A stretch of 64,000 nucleotides of DNA from Serratia ureilytica (GCF_013375155.1 NZ_JABXOF010000004.1:1-64000), one strand, 5' to 3'. Counted from the first letter of the stretch, positions 52,952-62,516 are shown. Notes: generated from the letters alone by a model not told the origin. Made by a program: numbers and translations.

Positions 52952-55417
52952 TCACTCGTCTTTCTCTTCTTGCGCATTGGTTTGCGGCAGAGCGTTGGTC
53001 TCTTCCGGCATGTTGACGCTTTCGATGGTCAGCTTGATTTCCGGCGTGATCAGATCGCTCAGCATGTTGTACACCTCGAGGGTGTGCTCGCGGATCGCAT
53101 CGCCGCTGTCGTTGATGTAGCCTTCTTCGCGCAGCGTCGCCACCAGGGTGGAGAATACCGCCTTGTCGAAGAACTCCGGCGCGTTGATGCCGTGCAGCAC
53201 CGACAGACGCTGTGCCATGATGCGGCTCTCTTTCTCCAGCGCGCCGCGGTTGATGCTCGGGTTGGCGCTGAGGATCGACATAGTGATGGCGTAGCGTTGC
53301 AGGGTTTCGCGCACCCCGGCGGCCAGCAGCTGCAGCGGGCGAATGCGCGCCGGGTTCAGCACCAGCTCGTCGCCTTTGTCGCAGATCAGCTGTTGGCGGA
53401 TCAGCTCGTCGATCATCGGCCGCAGCACGTCCGGCAGCTGCTCCTTGTCGTTATGCAGGAACAGCTCGGCTTTCAGCATCGGGTAAATCATGCCAATCTG
53501 GCGCAGCAGTTCGGCGCGCGATACCCGGCGATGATGCATGACGATGCTGGCGATCAGCGACGGCAACACCAGCAGGTGGTGGATGTTGTTGCGGTAATAG
53601 GTCATCAGCACCGCCTGCTCGCGCGGCAGAATGATGATGTCGCCGATGTTGTCCTTTTCCACCTCGAACTTGTTCATGTTCAGCGCGTGATCCAGCAGCT
53701 CGTCCGGCGTCTGCGTCGGTACGGTGACGTCATGCGCGTAAGGCGCGTTGCGCATCAGCTGCAGGTAGCACTCGAGCTGCTCGAGCAATTGTTCGCGGGT
53801 CAGCGAACGCTGGCGCGAGGCCAGCAGCGCGGTGGAACACAGGTTCATGGCGTTGGCCGCGGCGGCATTGTTGATGCGCACCATGATCTGGCCGGCGAGA
53901 TCGTTGACCGTCGGCGTCAACCAGCTTGGGCGCTGAGCCTCGATCGGATCGATCGACTCGCGCCACTGCGGCACGTGCTGGTTGAGGTAAGCGGTCAACG
54001 GCAGCGGTTCGCCGAAGTTGACGTAACCCTGGCCCAGATTGCGCAGTTTGCGCAGGCCGCGCAGCATCTGCAACAGGCTCTCTTTTTCCTTGGTGGCGCC
54101 GCGCAGCTCTTTGGCGTAGGTGCCCACTTCCATCACATGCTCGTAGCCGATGTAGATCGGCACCAGCGTGATCGGACGGGCGCCGCCGCGCAGCATCGCC
54201 TGGATGGTCATCGACAGGGTGCCGGTTTTCGGTTCCAGCAGACGCCCGGTGCGGGAGCGGCCGCCTTCCACGAAGTATTCCACCGAGTAACCGCGGGTGA
54301 ACAGCTCGCCGAGGTATTCGCGGAACACCGTCGAGTAAAGCTTGTTGCCCTTGAAGGTGCGGCGGATGAAGAACGCGCCCAGGCGACGGAAGATCGGACC
54401 CGCCGGCCAGAAGTTGAGGTTGATGCCCGCAGCGATGTGCGGCGGCACCAGGCCCTGGTGATACAGCACGTAGGACAGCAGCAGATAGTCCATGTGGCTG
54501 CGGTGGCAGGGCACGTAGACGATCTCGTGGCCGTCCTGCGCCAGCTGGCGCACGCGCTCGGCGTTGGTGACGTTGATGCCCTGATACAGCCGGTTCCAGG
54601 TCCAGCTCAGCACGCGATCGGACAGACGCACGGTTTCGTAGGAGAAGTCGGCGGCGATCTCTTCCATCAACGCGATGGCGTTCTGCTGGGCCTTCTCGTG
54701 AGAGATCTTTTTGCTGCGCGCTTCGTCCTCGACCGCTTTTTCGATCGCTTTGGACGCCAACAGCTTGTTGAACAGATCCTGACGGGCCGGCAGGCTTGGG
54801 CCTACAGCGGCCAGGCGCTGACGCGAGAAGTGCATGCGCGCCACGCGCGCCAGTTTCTGCGCGATGGTTTTATCCGTGCCGTGTTCGGTGGCCATGCGGC
54901 GCAGCGAAACGGTGTTGGAGAAGCGCACGAAGCTGTCGCGGCCGAGCCACAGCACGGCGAAGAATTTTTGCACGCCGTTCAACAGACGCAGGTGCGGCGT
55001 GCCGTGGCCTTCGCGGCCCGGCGAGCGGCCGAACATGACCGAAACCGGCAGCATTTGAATGTCGAGATCCGGATTGCTGCGATGCAGATCCAGGTAGTCG
55101 TGGAACAGCTTTACCGACTCTTCTTTCGGGGTGTAGTAGCGGAACACGCGCGGGCCGTCGTGAATGAACACGTAGCTCGGCAGCACGGTGCCGTCGATCT
55201 CCAGCGCGTTGAGCGGATCGGGCAGATCCTGCGCCAGGCACTGGGTGCGCAGCGTCAGCAAATCCGCCTTGGAATTGTAAGGTAAAACATACAAAATCGG
55301 CCGTGAGGGATCCAACCCTAACTCGGTAACCGGATCTGAAGGGATGACCTTACTTCTTACCAACAATTTAAGTGGTAAATTCAATATTTTATAATAAATT
55401 TTACGCCAACCTGACAT
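52952..55417 (-). CDS. plsB: Glycerol-3-phosphate acyltransferase
   Basis: Inner-membrane enzyme for the first acylation of glycerol 3-phosphate in phospholipid synthesis. The 821-residue protein (E. coli 807) has the acyltransferase motifs: [10 protein letters not shown] (HxxxxD) around 305, [26 protein letters not shown] and [14 protein letters not shown]. The start is the ATG at 55417 ([17 protein letters not shown]); the frame to 55453 adds 12 residues. It is divergent from dgkA, as in E. coli, so both lipid genes share an upstream region. Confidence 0.97.
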   Translation of the reverse strand: MSGWRKIYYKILNLPLKLLVRSKVIPSDPVTELGLDPSRPILYVLPYNSKADLLTLRTQCLAQDLPDPLNALEIDGTVLPSYVFIHDGPRVFRYYTPKEESVKLFHDYLDLHRSNPDLDIQMLPVSVMFGRSPGREGHGTPHLRLLNGVQKFFAVLWLGRDSFVRFSNTVSLRRMATEHGTDKTIAQKLARVARMHFSRQRLAAVGPSLPARQDLFNKLLASKAIEKAVEDEARSKKISHEKAQQNAIALMEEIAADFSYETVRLSDRVLSWTWNRLYQGINVTNAERVRQLAQDGHEIVYVPCHRSHMDYLLLSYVLYHQGLVPPHIAAGINLNFWPAGPIFRRLGAFFIRRTFKGNKLYSTVFREYLGELFTRGYSVEYFVEGGRSRTGRLLEPKTGTLSMTIQAMLRGGARPITLVPIYIGYEHVMEVGTYAKELRGATKEKESLLQMLRGLRKLRNLGQGYVNFGEPLPLTAYLNQHVPQWRESIDPIEAQRPSWLTPTVNDLAGQIMVRINNAAAANAMNLCSTALLASRQRSLTREQLLEQLECYLQLMRNAPYAHDVTVPTQTPDELLDHALNMNKFEVEKDNIGDIIILPREQAVLMTYYRNNIHHLLVLPSLIASIVMHHRRVSRAELLRQIGMIYPMLKAELFLHNDKEQLPDVLRPMIDELIRQQLICDKGDELVLNPARIRPLQLLAAGVRETLQRYAITMSILSANPSINRGALEKESRIMAQRLSVLHGINAPEFFDKAVFSTLVATLREEGYINDSGDAIREHTLEVYNMLSDLITPEIKLTIESVNMPEETNALPQTNAQEEKDE

Positions 55418-55565
55418 AACAACGTGAAGCCTCTTGTTAGCAATGCGCCGCAAGCATACCAGAAACCGGGTAGCAGATCTGTGGTGTTCGAAAACCGAGA
55501 GCCGTCAGCGCGGACTGTTCTAGACTCTTTTTATTATGACCGACCTCTGAGAAAGGCACGAAAAC

Positions 55566-55934
55566 ATGGCAAACCAAGCAACCGGATTGACCCGCATCAT
55601 CAAGGCCGCCGGCTATTCTTATAAAGGGCTTTCCGCCGCCTGGCAACACGAGGCGGCGTTCCGCCAGGAACTGGTGGTGACCCTCCTGGCTATCATACTG
55701 GCTGTCTGGCTGGACGTGGGTGCGATAGCGCGCATTTTATTGATCGGATCGGTGGCGCTGGTGATGATCGTCGAGATCCTGAACAGCGCGATCGAGGCGG
55801 TGGTGGATCGCATCGGTAGCGAACACCATGAGCTGTCCGGGCGGGCCAAGGACATGGGATCGGCGGCGGTGTCGCTGGCGATCGTACTCGCGCTGTTCGT
55901 TTGGGGCACGGTCTTGTGGCAGCATTTTGGCTGA
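55566..55934 (+). CDS. dgkA: Diacylglycerol kinase
   Basis: Small trimeric inner-membrane kinase that recycles diacylglycerol to phosphatidic acid. The 122-residue protein has an amphipathic start and three membrane helices; the catalytic glutamates are E70 and E77 in MIVEILNSAIEAVVDR. It matches E. coli DgkA (122). It lies directly upstream of lexA with the SOS boxes between them. Confidence 0.97.
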   Translation: MANQATGLTRIIKAAGYSYKGLSAAWQHEAAFRQELVVTLLAIILAVWLDVGAIARILLIGSVALVMIVEILNSAIEAVVDRIGSEHHELSGRAKDMGSAAVSLAIVLALFVWGTVLWQHFG

Positions 55935-55991
55935 CGCAAAGCGCCTACTGACTGATTTTTATTTATTCTTCGGTTCCCAATCCGCGCTTAC

Positions 55992-56007
55992 CTGTATATA
56001 CTCACAG
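55992..56007 (+). promoter_or_regulatory. LexA (SOS) box 1
   Basis: CTGTATATACTCACAG fits CTGT-N8-ACAG. With the second box 5 bases downstream, it forms the double operator known for lexA autoregulation. Confidence 0.95.
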
Positions 56008-56012
56008 CAAGA

Positions 56013-56028
56013 CTGTATAAACAAACAG
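56013..56028 (+). promoter_or_regulatory. LexA (SOS) box 2
   Basis: CTGTATAAACAAACAG fits CTGT-N8-ACAG and ends 8 bases before the lexA ATG. Binding here blocks the lexA-dinF transcript. Confidence 0.95.
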
Positions 56029-56036
56029 GGGGCGGA

Positions 56037-56645
56037 ATGAAAGCACTAACTACCAGACAGCAAGAGGTCTACGATCTGATTCGCGATCATATTTCGCAAA
56101 CGGGCATGCCGCCGACGCGTGCCGAGATCGCGATGCGTCTGGGGTTCCGTTCGCCTAACGCCGCCGAAGAGCACCTGAAGGCGCTGGCACGCAAAGGCGT
56201 GATCGAAATCGTCTCCGGCGCGTCGCGCGGTATCCGCCTGCTGATGGAAGAAGAAGAAGGGCTGCCGCTGATCGGCCGCGTCGCCGCCGGCGAGCCGCTG
56301 CTGGCGCAGCAGCACATCGAAGGGCACTACCAGGTGGATCCATCCCTGTTCAAACCGAGCGCCGATTTCCTGTTGCGGGTGAACGGCATGTCGATGCGCG
56401 ACATCGGCATTCTGGACGGCGATCTGCTGGCGGTGCACAAAACGCAAGACGTGCGCAACGGCCAGGTCGTGGTCGCGCGCATCGAAGACGAAGTGACGGT
56501 CAAACGCTTGAAAAAGCACGGCAACGTGGTTGAACTGCTGCCGGAGAACAACGAATTCCAACCGATCGTGGTCGATCTGCGCCAGCAGAATTTCACGATC
56601 GAAGGGCTGGCGGTCGGCGTGATCCGCAACGGCGACTGGATTTAA
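56037..56645 (+). CDS. lexA: SOS repressor LexA
   Basis: Repressor of the SOS regulon that cleaves itself when RecA is active. The 202-residue protein (E. coli 202) has an N-terminal winged helix with [26 protein letters not shown] (about 25-50) and a C-terminal S24-peptidase domain with the cleavage bond A84-G85, S119 (NGMSMRD) and K156 (VTVKRLKK). An AGGGGG site precedes the ATG, and two LexA boxes provide autorepression. A terminator-like hairpin separates it from dinF. Confidence 0.98.
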   Translation: MKALTTRQQEVYDLIRDHISQTGMPPTRAEIAMRLGFRSPNAAEEHLKALARKGVIEIVSGASRGIRLLMEEEEGLPLIGRVAAGEPLLAQQHIEGHYQVDPSLFKPSADFLLRVNGMSMRDIGILDGDLLAVHKTQDVRNGQVVVARIEDEVTVKRLKKHGNVVELLPENNEFQPIVVDLRQQNFTIEGLAVGVIRNGDWI

Positions 56646-56679
56646 TCGCCGCGCCATTACCGCCGCTCCCTGTATCAAT

Positions 56680-56704
56680 CGCCCCTGTTTTGGGGCGTTT
56701 TTGT
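56680..56704 (+). terminator. Terminator-like hairpin between lexA and dinF
   Basis: CGCCCC, loop TGTTTT, GGGGCG followed by TTTTTTG. In E. coli lexA and dinF form one SOS operon; here this hairpin may reduce read-through into dinF. Confidence 0.75.
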
Positions 56705-56748
56705 TTCTGACTTCGCCCTTCGTCACTCTGTCACAGGAACATCCCATC

Positions 56749-58086
56749 ATGCGCCTGATTTCCGCCTTCACCAGCGACACCGATAAAGCCCTGTGGCGCC
56801 TCGCCCTGCCGATGATTTTCTCCAATATCACCGTGCCGCTGCTCGGGCTGGTGGACACCGCGGTGATCGGCCACCTCGACAGCCCGATCTATTTGGGAGG
56901 CGTGGCGATCGGCGCGGTGGCGACCAGCTTCCTGTTCATGCTGCTGCTGTTCCTGCGCATGAGCACCACCGGCCTCGCGGCGCAGGCGCTGGGAGCGAAG
57001 AACCCGCAGGCGCTGGCGCGCGCCTTTATGCAACCGCTGCTGCTGGCGTTGTTGGCCGGGGGGGCGATCGTCCTGTTGCGCTACCCGCTTATTGAACTTG
57101 CGCTGCGGATCGTCGGCGGCGATGGCGAGGTGCTGGAGCAGGCGCGGCGTTTTCTTGAGATCCGCTGGTTGAGCGCGCCGGCGGCGCTGGCCAACCTAGT
57201 GCTGCTGGGCTGGCTGCTCGGCGTGCAGTACGTGCGTGCGCCGGTGATCCTGCTGATCGTCGGCAACCTGCTGAACATCGTGCTGGATATTTGGCTGGTG
57301 ATGGGCCTGGGTTGGAACGTGCGAGGGGCGGCGGCGGCCACCGCCATCGCCGAATATGCCACGCTATTGCTCGGCCTGTGGCTGGCGTGGCGGGTGATGC
57401 GTCTGCGTGGTATTACCCTGGCGATGTTGCGTCAGGCCTGGCGTGGCGATCTGCGTCGCCTGCTGGCGCTCAATCGCGACATCATGTTGCGTTCATTGCT
57501 GCTGCAGCTGTGCTTTGCGTCGCTGACCATTTTCGGCGCTCGCCTGGGGAGCGATGTGGTGGCGGTTAACGCGGTGTTGATGAACCTGCTGACGTTTACC
57601 GCCTATGCGCTCGACGGCTTCGCTTATGCGGTGGAGGCCCATTCCGGCCACGCCTACGGCGCCCGGGACGGCAGCCAACTGCGTAAGGTGTGGCACGCGG
57701 CCTGCAGGCAGGCGGGGCTGGTCGCGTTGGCCTTCGGCCTGGCGTATGCCGTTACCGGCCAGCAGATCGTGGCGGCGTTGACCTCCCTACCGGAGCTGCG
57801 CGCGTTGGCCGCCCACTATTTACCGTGGCAGGTCATTTTGCCGCTGGTCGGGGTGTGGTGCTATTTGCTGGATGGCATGTTTATCGGCGCCACGCGCGGC
57901 GCTGAGATGCGTAACAGCATGGCGGTGGCCGCGGCAGGGTACGGTCTGACGCTGTTCAGTGTGCCGCTGCTTGGCAATCACGGGCTCTGGCTGGCGCTGG
58001 CGGTGTTTCTGACGTTGCGTGGCGTGGCATTGGGCTGGATTTGGCACCGTCACCAGGTGCGCGGCAGCTGGTTTACTGCACATTAA
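56749..58086 (+). CDS. dinF: MATE-family efflux protein DinF
   Basis: Inner-membrane transporter of the multidrug and toxic compound extrusion family, damage-inducible in E. coli. The 445-residue protein has about 12 hydrophobic segments and matches E. coli DinF (PMIFSNITVPLLGLVDTAVIGHL, NRDIMLRSLLLQLCFAS, GFAYAVEAHSGHAYGARDGS). The start is the ATG at 56749 with AGGA upstream; the frame from 56701 starts in the terminator. No separate SOS box is seen before it, so it probably depends on the lexA promoter. Confidence 0.94.
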   Translation: MRLISAFTSDTDKALWRLALPMIFSNITVPLLGLVDTAVIGHLDSPIYLGGVAIGAVATSFLFMLLLFLRMSTTGLAAQALGAKNPQALARAFMQPLLLALLAGGAIVLLRYPLIELALRIVGGDGEVLEQARRFLEIRWLSAPAALANLVLLGWLLGVQYVRAPVILLIVGNLLNIVLDIWLVMGLGWNVRGAAAATAIAEYATLLLGLWLAWRVMRLRGITLAMLRQAWRGDLRRLLALNRDIMLRSLLLQLCFASLTIFGARLGSDVVAVNAVLMNLLTFTAYALDGFAYAVEAHSGHAYGARDGSQLRKVWHAACRQAGLVALAFGLAYAVTGQQIVAALTSLPELRALAAHYLPWQVILPLVGVWCYLLDGMFIGATRGAEMRNSMAVAAAGYGLTLFSVPLLGNHGLWLALAVFLTLRGVALGWIWHRHQVRGSWFTAH

Positions 58087-58401
58087 ACCGGACGTTTTGT
58101 TGGGTTAATGGTTAGTTTTTCTTATGATTTTGGTCATGTTTGCTTACATGTTTTCAGCCTTGATCTGTTCGCGTTAGTTCGTTGTTTGTTAGCGTTTTTT
58201 GTTTTTATTTTGTTTGTTAATGGTTTTTTATTCTGTGTTTTGGCTTTTTTATTTCCATGTTTAACTAGAATGAATCATGTGGCTGGTAAATGAAGGGGAG
58301 CGGTGCTTCTTAAGGTGAAGGAAGCATCGGCCAGAAAAATTTCTGGTTAACCCCGACCGGCAACAGGGATCACTGATTCACCACAGGTTAACGGAGAGAC
58401 T
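58087..58401. other. AT-rich spacer between dinF and yjbJ
   Basis: The 315 bases are strongly T-rich from about 58100 to 58270, unlike the surrounding genes. A 61-codon open frame (58108-58293) lies here, but its hydrophobic product follows from the T-rich composition and it has no good ribosome site. An inverted repeat TGCTTC/GAAGCA lies at about 58304-58328. The yjbJ promoter must be in the last 120 bases; in E. coli it is stress (sigma S) dependent. Confidence 0.5.
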
Positions 58402-58611
58402 ATGAATAAAGATCAAGCCGACGGTAACTGGAAGCAGCTGAAAGGCAAAGTGAAAGAGAAATGGGGCAAGCTGACCGATGACGATCTGACGGTCATCGAA
58501 GGGAAACGCGAACAGCTGGTCGGCAAAATTCAGGAGCGCTACGGTTACCAGAAAGAGGCGGCCGAAAAAGAGGTGAAGGCCTGGGAAGAGCACACCAAAC
58601 ACCGCTGGTAA
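58402..58611 (+). CDS. yjbJ: CsbD-family stress protein YjbJ
   Basis: Small, highly charged cytoplasmic protein of unknown function, abundant under stress in E. coli. The 69 residues match YjbJ (69), with NWKQLKGKVKEKWGKLTDDD and VGKIQERYGYQKEAAEKEV as the CsbD-fold blocks. The ATG follows GGAGAG. A hairpin (GGCCGCC/GGCGGCC, 58619-58638) after the stop may terminate it. Confidence 0.95.
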   Translation: MNKDQADGNWKQLKGKVKEKWGKLTDDDLTVIEGKREQLVGKIQERYGYQKEAAEKEVKAWEEHTKHRW

Positions 58612-58618
58612 CACGCAG

Positions 58619-58638
58619 GGCCGCCACTGACGGCGGCC
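58619..58638. terminator. Possible yjbJ/zur terminator hairpin
   Basis: GGCCGCC, loop ACTGAC, GGCGGCC lies between the convergent yjbJ and zur genes; a smaller repeat AGGTAC/GTACCT is at 58687-58704. No T tract follows either. Confidence 0.5.
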
Positions 58639-58713
58639 GGCAACAGCGCAGGCCGGCGTCGCTCCATCCTCTGGCGCCCCGGCCGCAGGTACAGGGAAGT
58701 ACCTGACTTCGTC

Positions 58714-59226
58714 TTACTTCTTCTTGATGGCGATGCTGTGATCGTGTTCGGCGCAGTCATGCTTGCTGTCACAAGCTTCAACTTCAACGCAACCGGCGCA
58801 CAGACCGTGCGCTTCCACCACGCTGTGCCGCAGTGCAAATCCGGCTTCCTGTGCCAGTTTCTGCAGCGTTTCCTCCACGCCTTCGGTGGTGCGTTCGGTC
58901 ACCTGGCCGCAGCGGTCGCAGATAAACAGCGCGGACGTATGCATCGGCTGTTCGAAATGGTGGCACAGCACGTAGCTGTTGGCCGATTCCACTCTATGGA
59001 TAAACCCTTGCTCCAGCAGAAAATCCAGCGCGCGGTATACCGTCGGCGGCTTGGCCTGCGGTTCGGCGACGCGCAGCAGATCGAGCAGGTCATATGCGCT
59101 GATTGCACCGGGTTGCTGAGTCATCAGACGCAGCACTTCCAGCCGTTGCGGCGTCAATCGCACATTGCGTTGCTGGCAGAGGCGTTCAGCCTGCGCCAGC
59201 AGCTTTTCCTGGGTGGTTGAGTTCAT
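58714..59226 (-). CDS. zur: Zinc uptake regulator Zur
   Basis: Fur-family repressor of zinc uptake genes. The 170-residue protein (E. coli 171) has a winged helix (RLTPQRLEVLRLM, KPPTVYRALDFLLEQGF) and a metal-binding C-terminal half with CDRCG and CAGCVEVEAC structural zinc pairs and HSVVEAHGLC. The start is the ATG at 59226; the frame to 59265 adds 13 residues. Convergent with yjbJ, the same neighbour as in E. coli. Confidence 0.96.
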   Translation of the reverse strand: MNSTTQEKLLAQAERLCQQRNVRLTPQRLEVLRLMTQQPGAISAYDLLDLLRVAEPQAKPPTVYRALDFLLEQGFIHRVESANSYVLCHHFEQPMHTSALFICDRCGQVTERTTEGVEETLQKLAQEAGFALRHSVVEAHGLCAGCVEVEACDSKHDCAEHDHSIAIKKK

Positions 59227-59471
59227 CGCAAATATCCCGGTACGTAAAAAAGCCGATTTTACCATGATTACGGCGAATCGCCGAGAGTTGCCCCCTTTTC
59301 CCCTGATGATAGCGCAGGGAAAGGCGCGTCGATCGCGCTAAAAGAGAGATGCGTCACAACTTTTCCCCGCCGTCGGGCGGCAAATCAACGTTGCCGGTTT
59401 TAGCGCTGGAGAGCGGGGGGCGAGCGCGGTATAACGCCTTTTACCCGCGTGATGAGCAGGAGCCCTGTGTG

Positions 59472-60044
59472 ATGACGGAAAGAGAGAAGCTGTTAAGCGG
59501 CCTGGAGTACAACAGCCGCGATGAAGAACTGATCGGGATGTACCATCGGGCGAGGGCGTTGATCAAAAGCTTGGGGGCGCTGGACTCGCATCAGGCGGAC
59601 GAGAAAAACCGCCTGCTCGGCGAGCTGTTCGGCGCCTGGGGGGAAGCGAGCTGGATTGAAACGCCATTCTGGTGTGACTACGGGCAGCATGTCCGCATCG
59701 GTAAAAACTGCTTTATCAACGTCAACGCGGTGTTCCTCGACTGCAATACCATCACCATCGGCGACAACACGCTGATCGGCCCCAACGTGCAAATCTATAC
59801 GCCGAGCCACCCGCTGAAGGCCGCAGAGCGCTTCACCGGCGATCCGGATTTCCCTTTCCGCACCTCGGCGCAGCCGGTGTCCATCGGCAACAACGTCTGG
59901 ATCGGCGGCAACGTAGTGATCCTGCCGGGAGTGACTATCGGCGACGGCACCACCATCGGCGCGGGCAGCATCGTCACCGGCGACATCCCGGCCAACGTGC
60001 TGGCGCTGGGGCAGCCATGCCGGGTTATCCGCTCGTTGGAATAG
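59472..60044 (+). CDS. Sugar O-acetyltransferase, Maa/NodL type
   Basis: Acetyl-CoA-dependent transferase. The 190-residue protein has the N-terminal maltose/galactoside acetyltransferase helices (EREKLLSGLEYNSRDEELIGM) and a left-handed beta-helix of hexapeptide repeats (VRIGKNCFINVNAVFLD to AGSIVTGDIPANVLALG); the catalytic histidine is in YTPSHPL. It resembles E. coli Maa (183). Maltose acetylation is known for Maa; here the acceptor is inferred. The ATG at 59472 has AGGAG 9 bases upstream; the frame from 59349 is longer but unlikely. Its stop is 4 bases from that of the sigma gene on the other strand. Confidence 0.85.
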   Translation: MTEREKLLSGLEYNSRDEELIGMYHRARALIKSLGALDSHQADEKNRLLGELFGAWGEASWIETPFWCDYGQHVRIGKNCFINVNAVFLDCNTITIGDNTLIGPNVQIYTPSHPLKAAERFTGDPDFPFRTSAQPVSIGNNVWIGGNVVILPGVTIGDGTTIGAGSIVTGDIPANVLALGQPCRVIRSLE

Positions 60045-60048
60045 GGCG

Positions 60049-60594
60049 TTATCGACGATCAGGAGGCAAGGGGGCGGGATGACGCTCTTTGCGGTGCGGG
60101 CCGTCGTTTGCCAACGGGCGGTCATCGGCCAATGCCAGACGTGCGGCCGCCAAACGGCTCATGACGGTGCCGATCGGCACCGCCAGCACTTTTGCGGCCT
60201 CCCGGTAAGACAGCCCTTCGACATACACCAGAAACAGCGCGTTGCGCTGGGCCGTCGGCAGCCGGCTGACGCGCCGCATCACTTCATGGAGCCAGACCGG
60301 CTGTTCGCCGTTGTCCGCATCGCCCAGCTCTTCCGCCGCCATGCAGCCTTGCCCCTGGCGAAGATGTTGGGCGCGAATTTCATTGAGCCAAATAGAGTGC
60401 AAGATGGAAAACAGCCAGCGATCCAGGTGTGAACCGGGGGTGAATTGCGCGGCGTGCTCCAGCGCACGCAGGCAGGTGGCCTGCACCAGATCGTCGGCGA
60501 CATCCCGCCGGTGCGAGAGCACCAGCGCATAGCGCCACAGGCGGGAGAGATAGTGGCCGAGTTCATCGCGTATCGCATCGCCGCTGATAGTCAC
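60049..60594 (-). CDS. ECF-type RNA polymerase sigma factor
   Basis: The 181-residue protein has sigma region 2 (about 10-75, RDVADDLVQATCLRALEH and WLFSILHSIWLNEIR) and region 4 (about 108-160, LPTAQRNALFLVYVEGLSYREAAKVL), but no region 1 or 3. It is therefore an extracytoplasmic-function sigma factor of no clear subgroup. The start is a GTG at 60594 with GGAG directly adjacent, so translation may depend on the upstream TPR gene, 18 bases away. No anti-sigma gene is recognisable in the pair. Confidence 0.85.
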   Translation of the reverse strand: MTISGDAIRDELGHYLSRLWRYALVLSHRRDVADDLVQATCLRALEHAAQFTPGSHLDRWLFSILHSIWLNEIRAQHLRQGQGCMAAEELGDADNGEQPVWLHEVMRRVSRLPTAQRNALFLVYVEGLSYREAAKVLAVPIGTVMSRLAAARLALADDRPLANDGPHRKERHPAPLPPDRR

Positions 60595-60612
60595 CTCCGC
60601 AGGCGCGTCAGA

Positions 60613-61146
60613 TCACGATTCCGGGTGGCGGTCGATGGCCGCCGCCAAATCGCGGTACTCCTCGCACCCGGTGCCGCACAGCGACTGGATCACCTGCAGC
60701 TGTTGGCGAGCCAGATCGGGTCGGCCTTTCAGCATATAGGCTTCCCCCAGGTACTCGCGCACTTTGGGGTATTTCGGATCGAGGGCTACTGATTTTAAAT
60801 AATAGCCGATCCCTTCATCGGTGCGGCCAAGCTTGCGCGTGGCGTAGCCACGATAGTTCAGCGCAACGGCGGTGTTGGGATTTTTCAACGTATTGAGCAT
60901 ATCGAGCGCTTCCTGATAACGGCCGCTTTTCGCCAGTGCATAGGCGTAGTTAGTGCGGTCGGCGTCGTCGACCTTGCCGCTTTTATCTACCATGCAAGTC
61001 TGAGTTTTGCTGTCGTAGACCTGGCCTTTCGGACAGGTTGGCGGGGTTTGACCGCTGCCGTCGCCGCCCATCGCCAGCGCCGCGCCGGACAACAGCAGGC
61101 AGCCGGCAATGGCCGATGCCAGCAGGCGTTTAATGAAGCTGTTCAT
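60613..61146 (-). CDS. Secreted tetratricopeptide-repeat protein
   Basis: The 177-residue protein starts with a Sec signal peptide (MNSFIKRLLASAIAGCLLLSGAALA, about 25 residues) and continues with a short cysteine-bearing loop (CPKGQVYDSKTQTC), then about three TPR units (NYAYALAKSGRYQEALDML, ALNYRGYATRKLGRTDEGI and YLGEAYMLKGRPDLA) to the end. It should be periplasmic. It is the first gene of an operon with the ECF sigma gene, so it may sense or stabilise a partner in the envelope. Its start is the ATG at 61146 with GAGG upstream. Confidence 0.8.
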   Translation of the reverse strand: MNSFIKRLLASAIAGCLLLSGAALAMGGDGSGQTPPTCPKGQVYDSKTQTCMVDKSGKVDDADRTNYAYALAKSGRYQEALDMLNTLKNPNTAVALNYRGYATRKLGRTDEGIGYYLKSVALDPKYPKVREYLGEAYMLKGRPDLARQQLQVIQSLCGTGCEEYRDLAAAIDRHPES

Positions 61147-61256
61147 GGTTATGTCCTCAAGGCAGAGGCGCCGTGCGCGCCCGTAATGAGATAACACCTG
61201 AACGAGCGGGTTTATTCGCCTTGTCTCCGCTTATTTTTGCCGGCGGCAAGCGGGTT

Positions 61257-61285
61257 TTCCCAACGGCGCCGATTGTCGTTATAAT
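61257..61285 (+). promoter_or_regulatory. Candidate dusA promoter
   Basis: TTCCCA (61257-61262) and a perfect TATAAT (61280-61285) are spaced by 17 bases. They lie 64 bases before the dusA start, in the divergent region shared with the TPR gene. Confidence 0.6.
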
Positions 61286-61348
61286 AGCCGTTTGCGGCCG
61301 CGTGCCGTTCGTTGAACCCAGACAGACTCAGGTAGCCAGTAACTCAGC

Positions 61349-62359
61349 ATGACGAAAGACAACCACGCCCCAACCTACGCCGCCAATCGTTTCTCCATCG
61401 CGCCGATGCTCGACTGGACCGATCGTCATTGCCGTTACTTCCACCGCCTGCTGACCAAGGAAACGCTGCTGTACACCGAGATGGTGACCACCGGCGCGAT
61501 CATCCACGGCAAGGGCGACTATCTGGCCTACAGCGAAGAAGAGCATCCGGTGGCGCTGCAGCTGGGCGGTAGCGATCCGGCCGCGCTGGCGCATTGCGCC
61601 AAGCTGGCGGAGCAGCGCGGTTACGATGAGATTAACCTCAACGTCGGCTGCCCGTCCGATCGGGTGCAAAACGGCATGTTCGGCGCCTGTCTGATGGGCC
61701 AGGCGGCGCTGGTCGCCGATTGCATCAAGGCGATGCGCGACGTGGTGTCGATCCCGGTGACGGTGAAGACCCGCATCGGCATCGACGATCAGGACAGCTA
61801 CGCCTTCCTGTGTGACTTTATCGAGACCGTCGCCGGGCGCGGCGAGTGCGACATGTTCACCATCCACGCGCGCAAGGCCTGGCTCTCCGGCCTCAGCCCG
61901 AAAGAAAACCGCGAAGTGCCGCCGCTGGACTATCCGCGCGTCTATCAGTTGAAGCGGGATTTCCCGGCGTTGACCATCGCCATTAACGGCGGGGTGAAAA
62001 CGCTGGAAGAGGCGCGGCAGCACCTGCAGCACTTGGACGGCGTGATGATGGGGCGCGAGGCGTATCAGAATCCGGGTATCCTGGCGCGGGTCGACAGCGA
62101 ACTGTTCGGCGCGCAGACTGCGGTGCCGGACAGCGTGGCGATCGTCGAAGCGCTGTATCCGTATATCGAGCGCGAGCTGTCTAACGGCACCTATCTTGGC
62201 CACATTACTCGCCATATTCTCGGTCTGTTCCAGGGCGTGCCGGGCGCGCGCCAGTGGCGTCGCCATCTGAGCGAGAACGCCCACAAGCCGGGCGCCGATG
62301 CGCGGGTGGTGGAGCAGGCGCTGGCGCTGGTGCGTCAGCCGCGCGTCGAAATGGCGTAA
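61349..62359 (+). CDS. dusA: tRNA-dihydrouridine(20/20a) synthase DusA
   Basis: Flavin enzyme that reduces uridine 20/20a of tRNA to dihydrouridine. The 336-residue protein has the TIM barrel with [20 protein letters not shown] at the start, the catalytic cysteine C101 in [48 protein letters not shown] and the FMN-binding [11 protein letters not shown]. Its order before pspG and qorA is as in E. coli. Confidence 0.97.
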   Translation: MTKDNHAPTYAANRFSIAPMLDWTDRHCRYFHRLLTKETLLYTEMVTTGAIIHGKGDYLAYSEEEHPVALQLGGSDPAALAHCAKLAEQRGYDEINLNVGCPSDRVQNGMFGACLMGQAALVADCIKAMRDVVSIPVTVKTRIGIDDQDSYAFLCDFIETVAGRGECDMFTIHARKAWLSGLSPKENREVPPLDYPRVYQLKRDFPALTIAINGGVKTLEEARQHLQHLDGVMMGREAYQNPGILARVDSELFGAQTAVPDSVAIVEALYPYIERELSNGTYLGHITRHILGLFQGVPGARQWRRHLSENAHKPGADARVVEQALALVRQPRVEMA

Positions 62360-62461
62360 TCCACAAAAAATTTGACCAACAGTTAGTGTTTTTCGCCAGG
62401 CGTTCGGTGCGTTACCGGATGCCTGTCCTCTATTTTCAATGGGTTAGCCCATCCGCCGTTC

Positions 62462-62477
62462 TGGCACGCTTCTTGTA
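62462..62477 (+). promoter_or_regulatory. Sigma-54 promoter of pspG
   Basis: TGGCACGCTTCTTGTA fits the sigma-54 consensus TGGCACG-N4-TTGCA with one change at the -12 element (T in place of C). It lies 40 bases before the pspG start. In E. coli pspG is transcribed by sigma-54 with PspF. Confidence 0.85.
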
Positions 62478-62516
62478 ATCCACTCTGCAGATACGTTGTA
62501 TTGCAAAGGAGCAATC

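Noticed and set aside
52922-55285. Open frame of 787 codons opposite plsB
   Set aside because: Antisense shadow in a long gene; begins in the ubiA/plsB terminator and shows no family features.
58108-58293. A 61-residue small membrane protein
   Set aside because: The hydrophobic sequence comes from T-rich DNA; there is no good ribosome site and no known relative.
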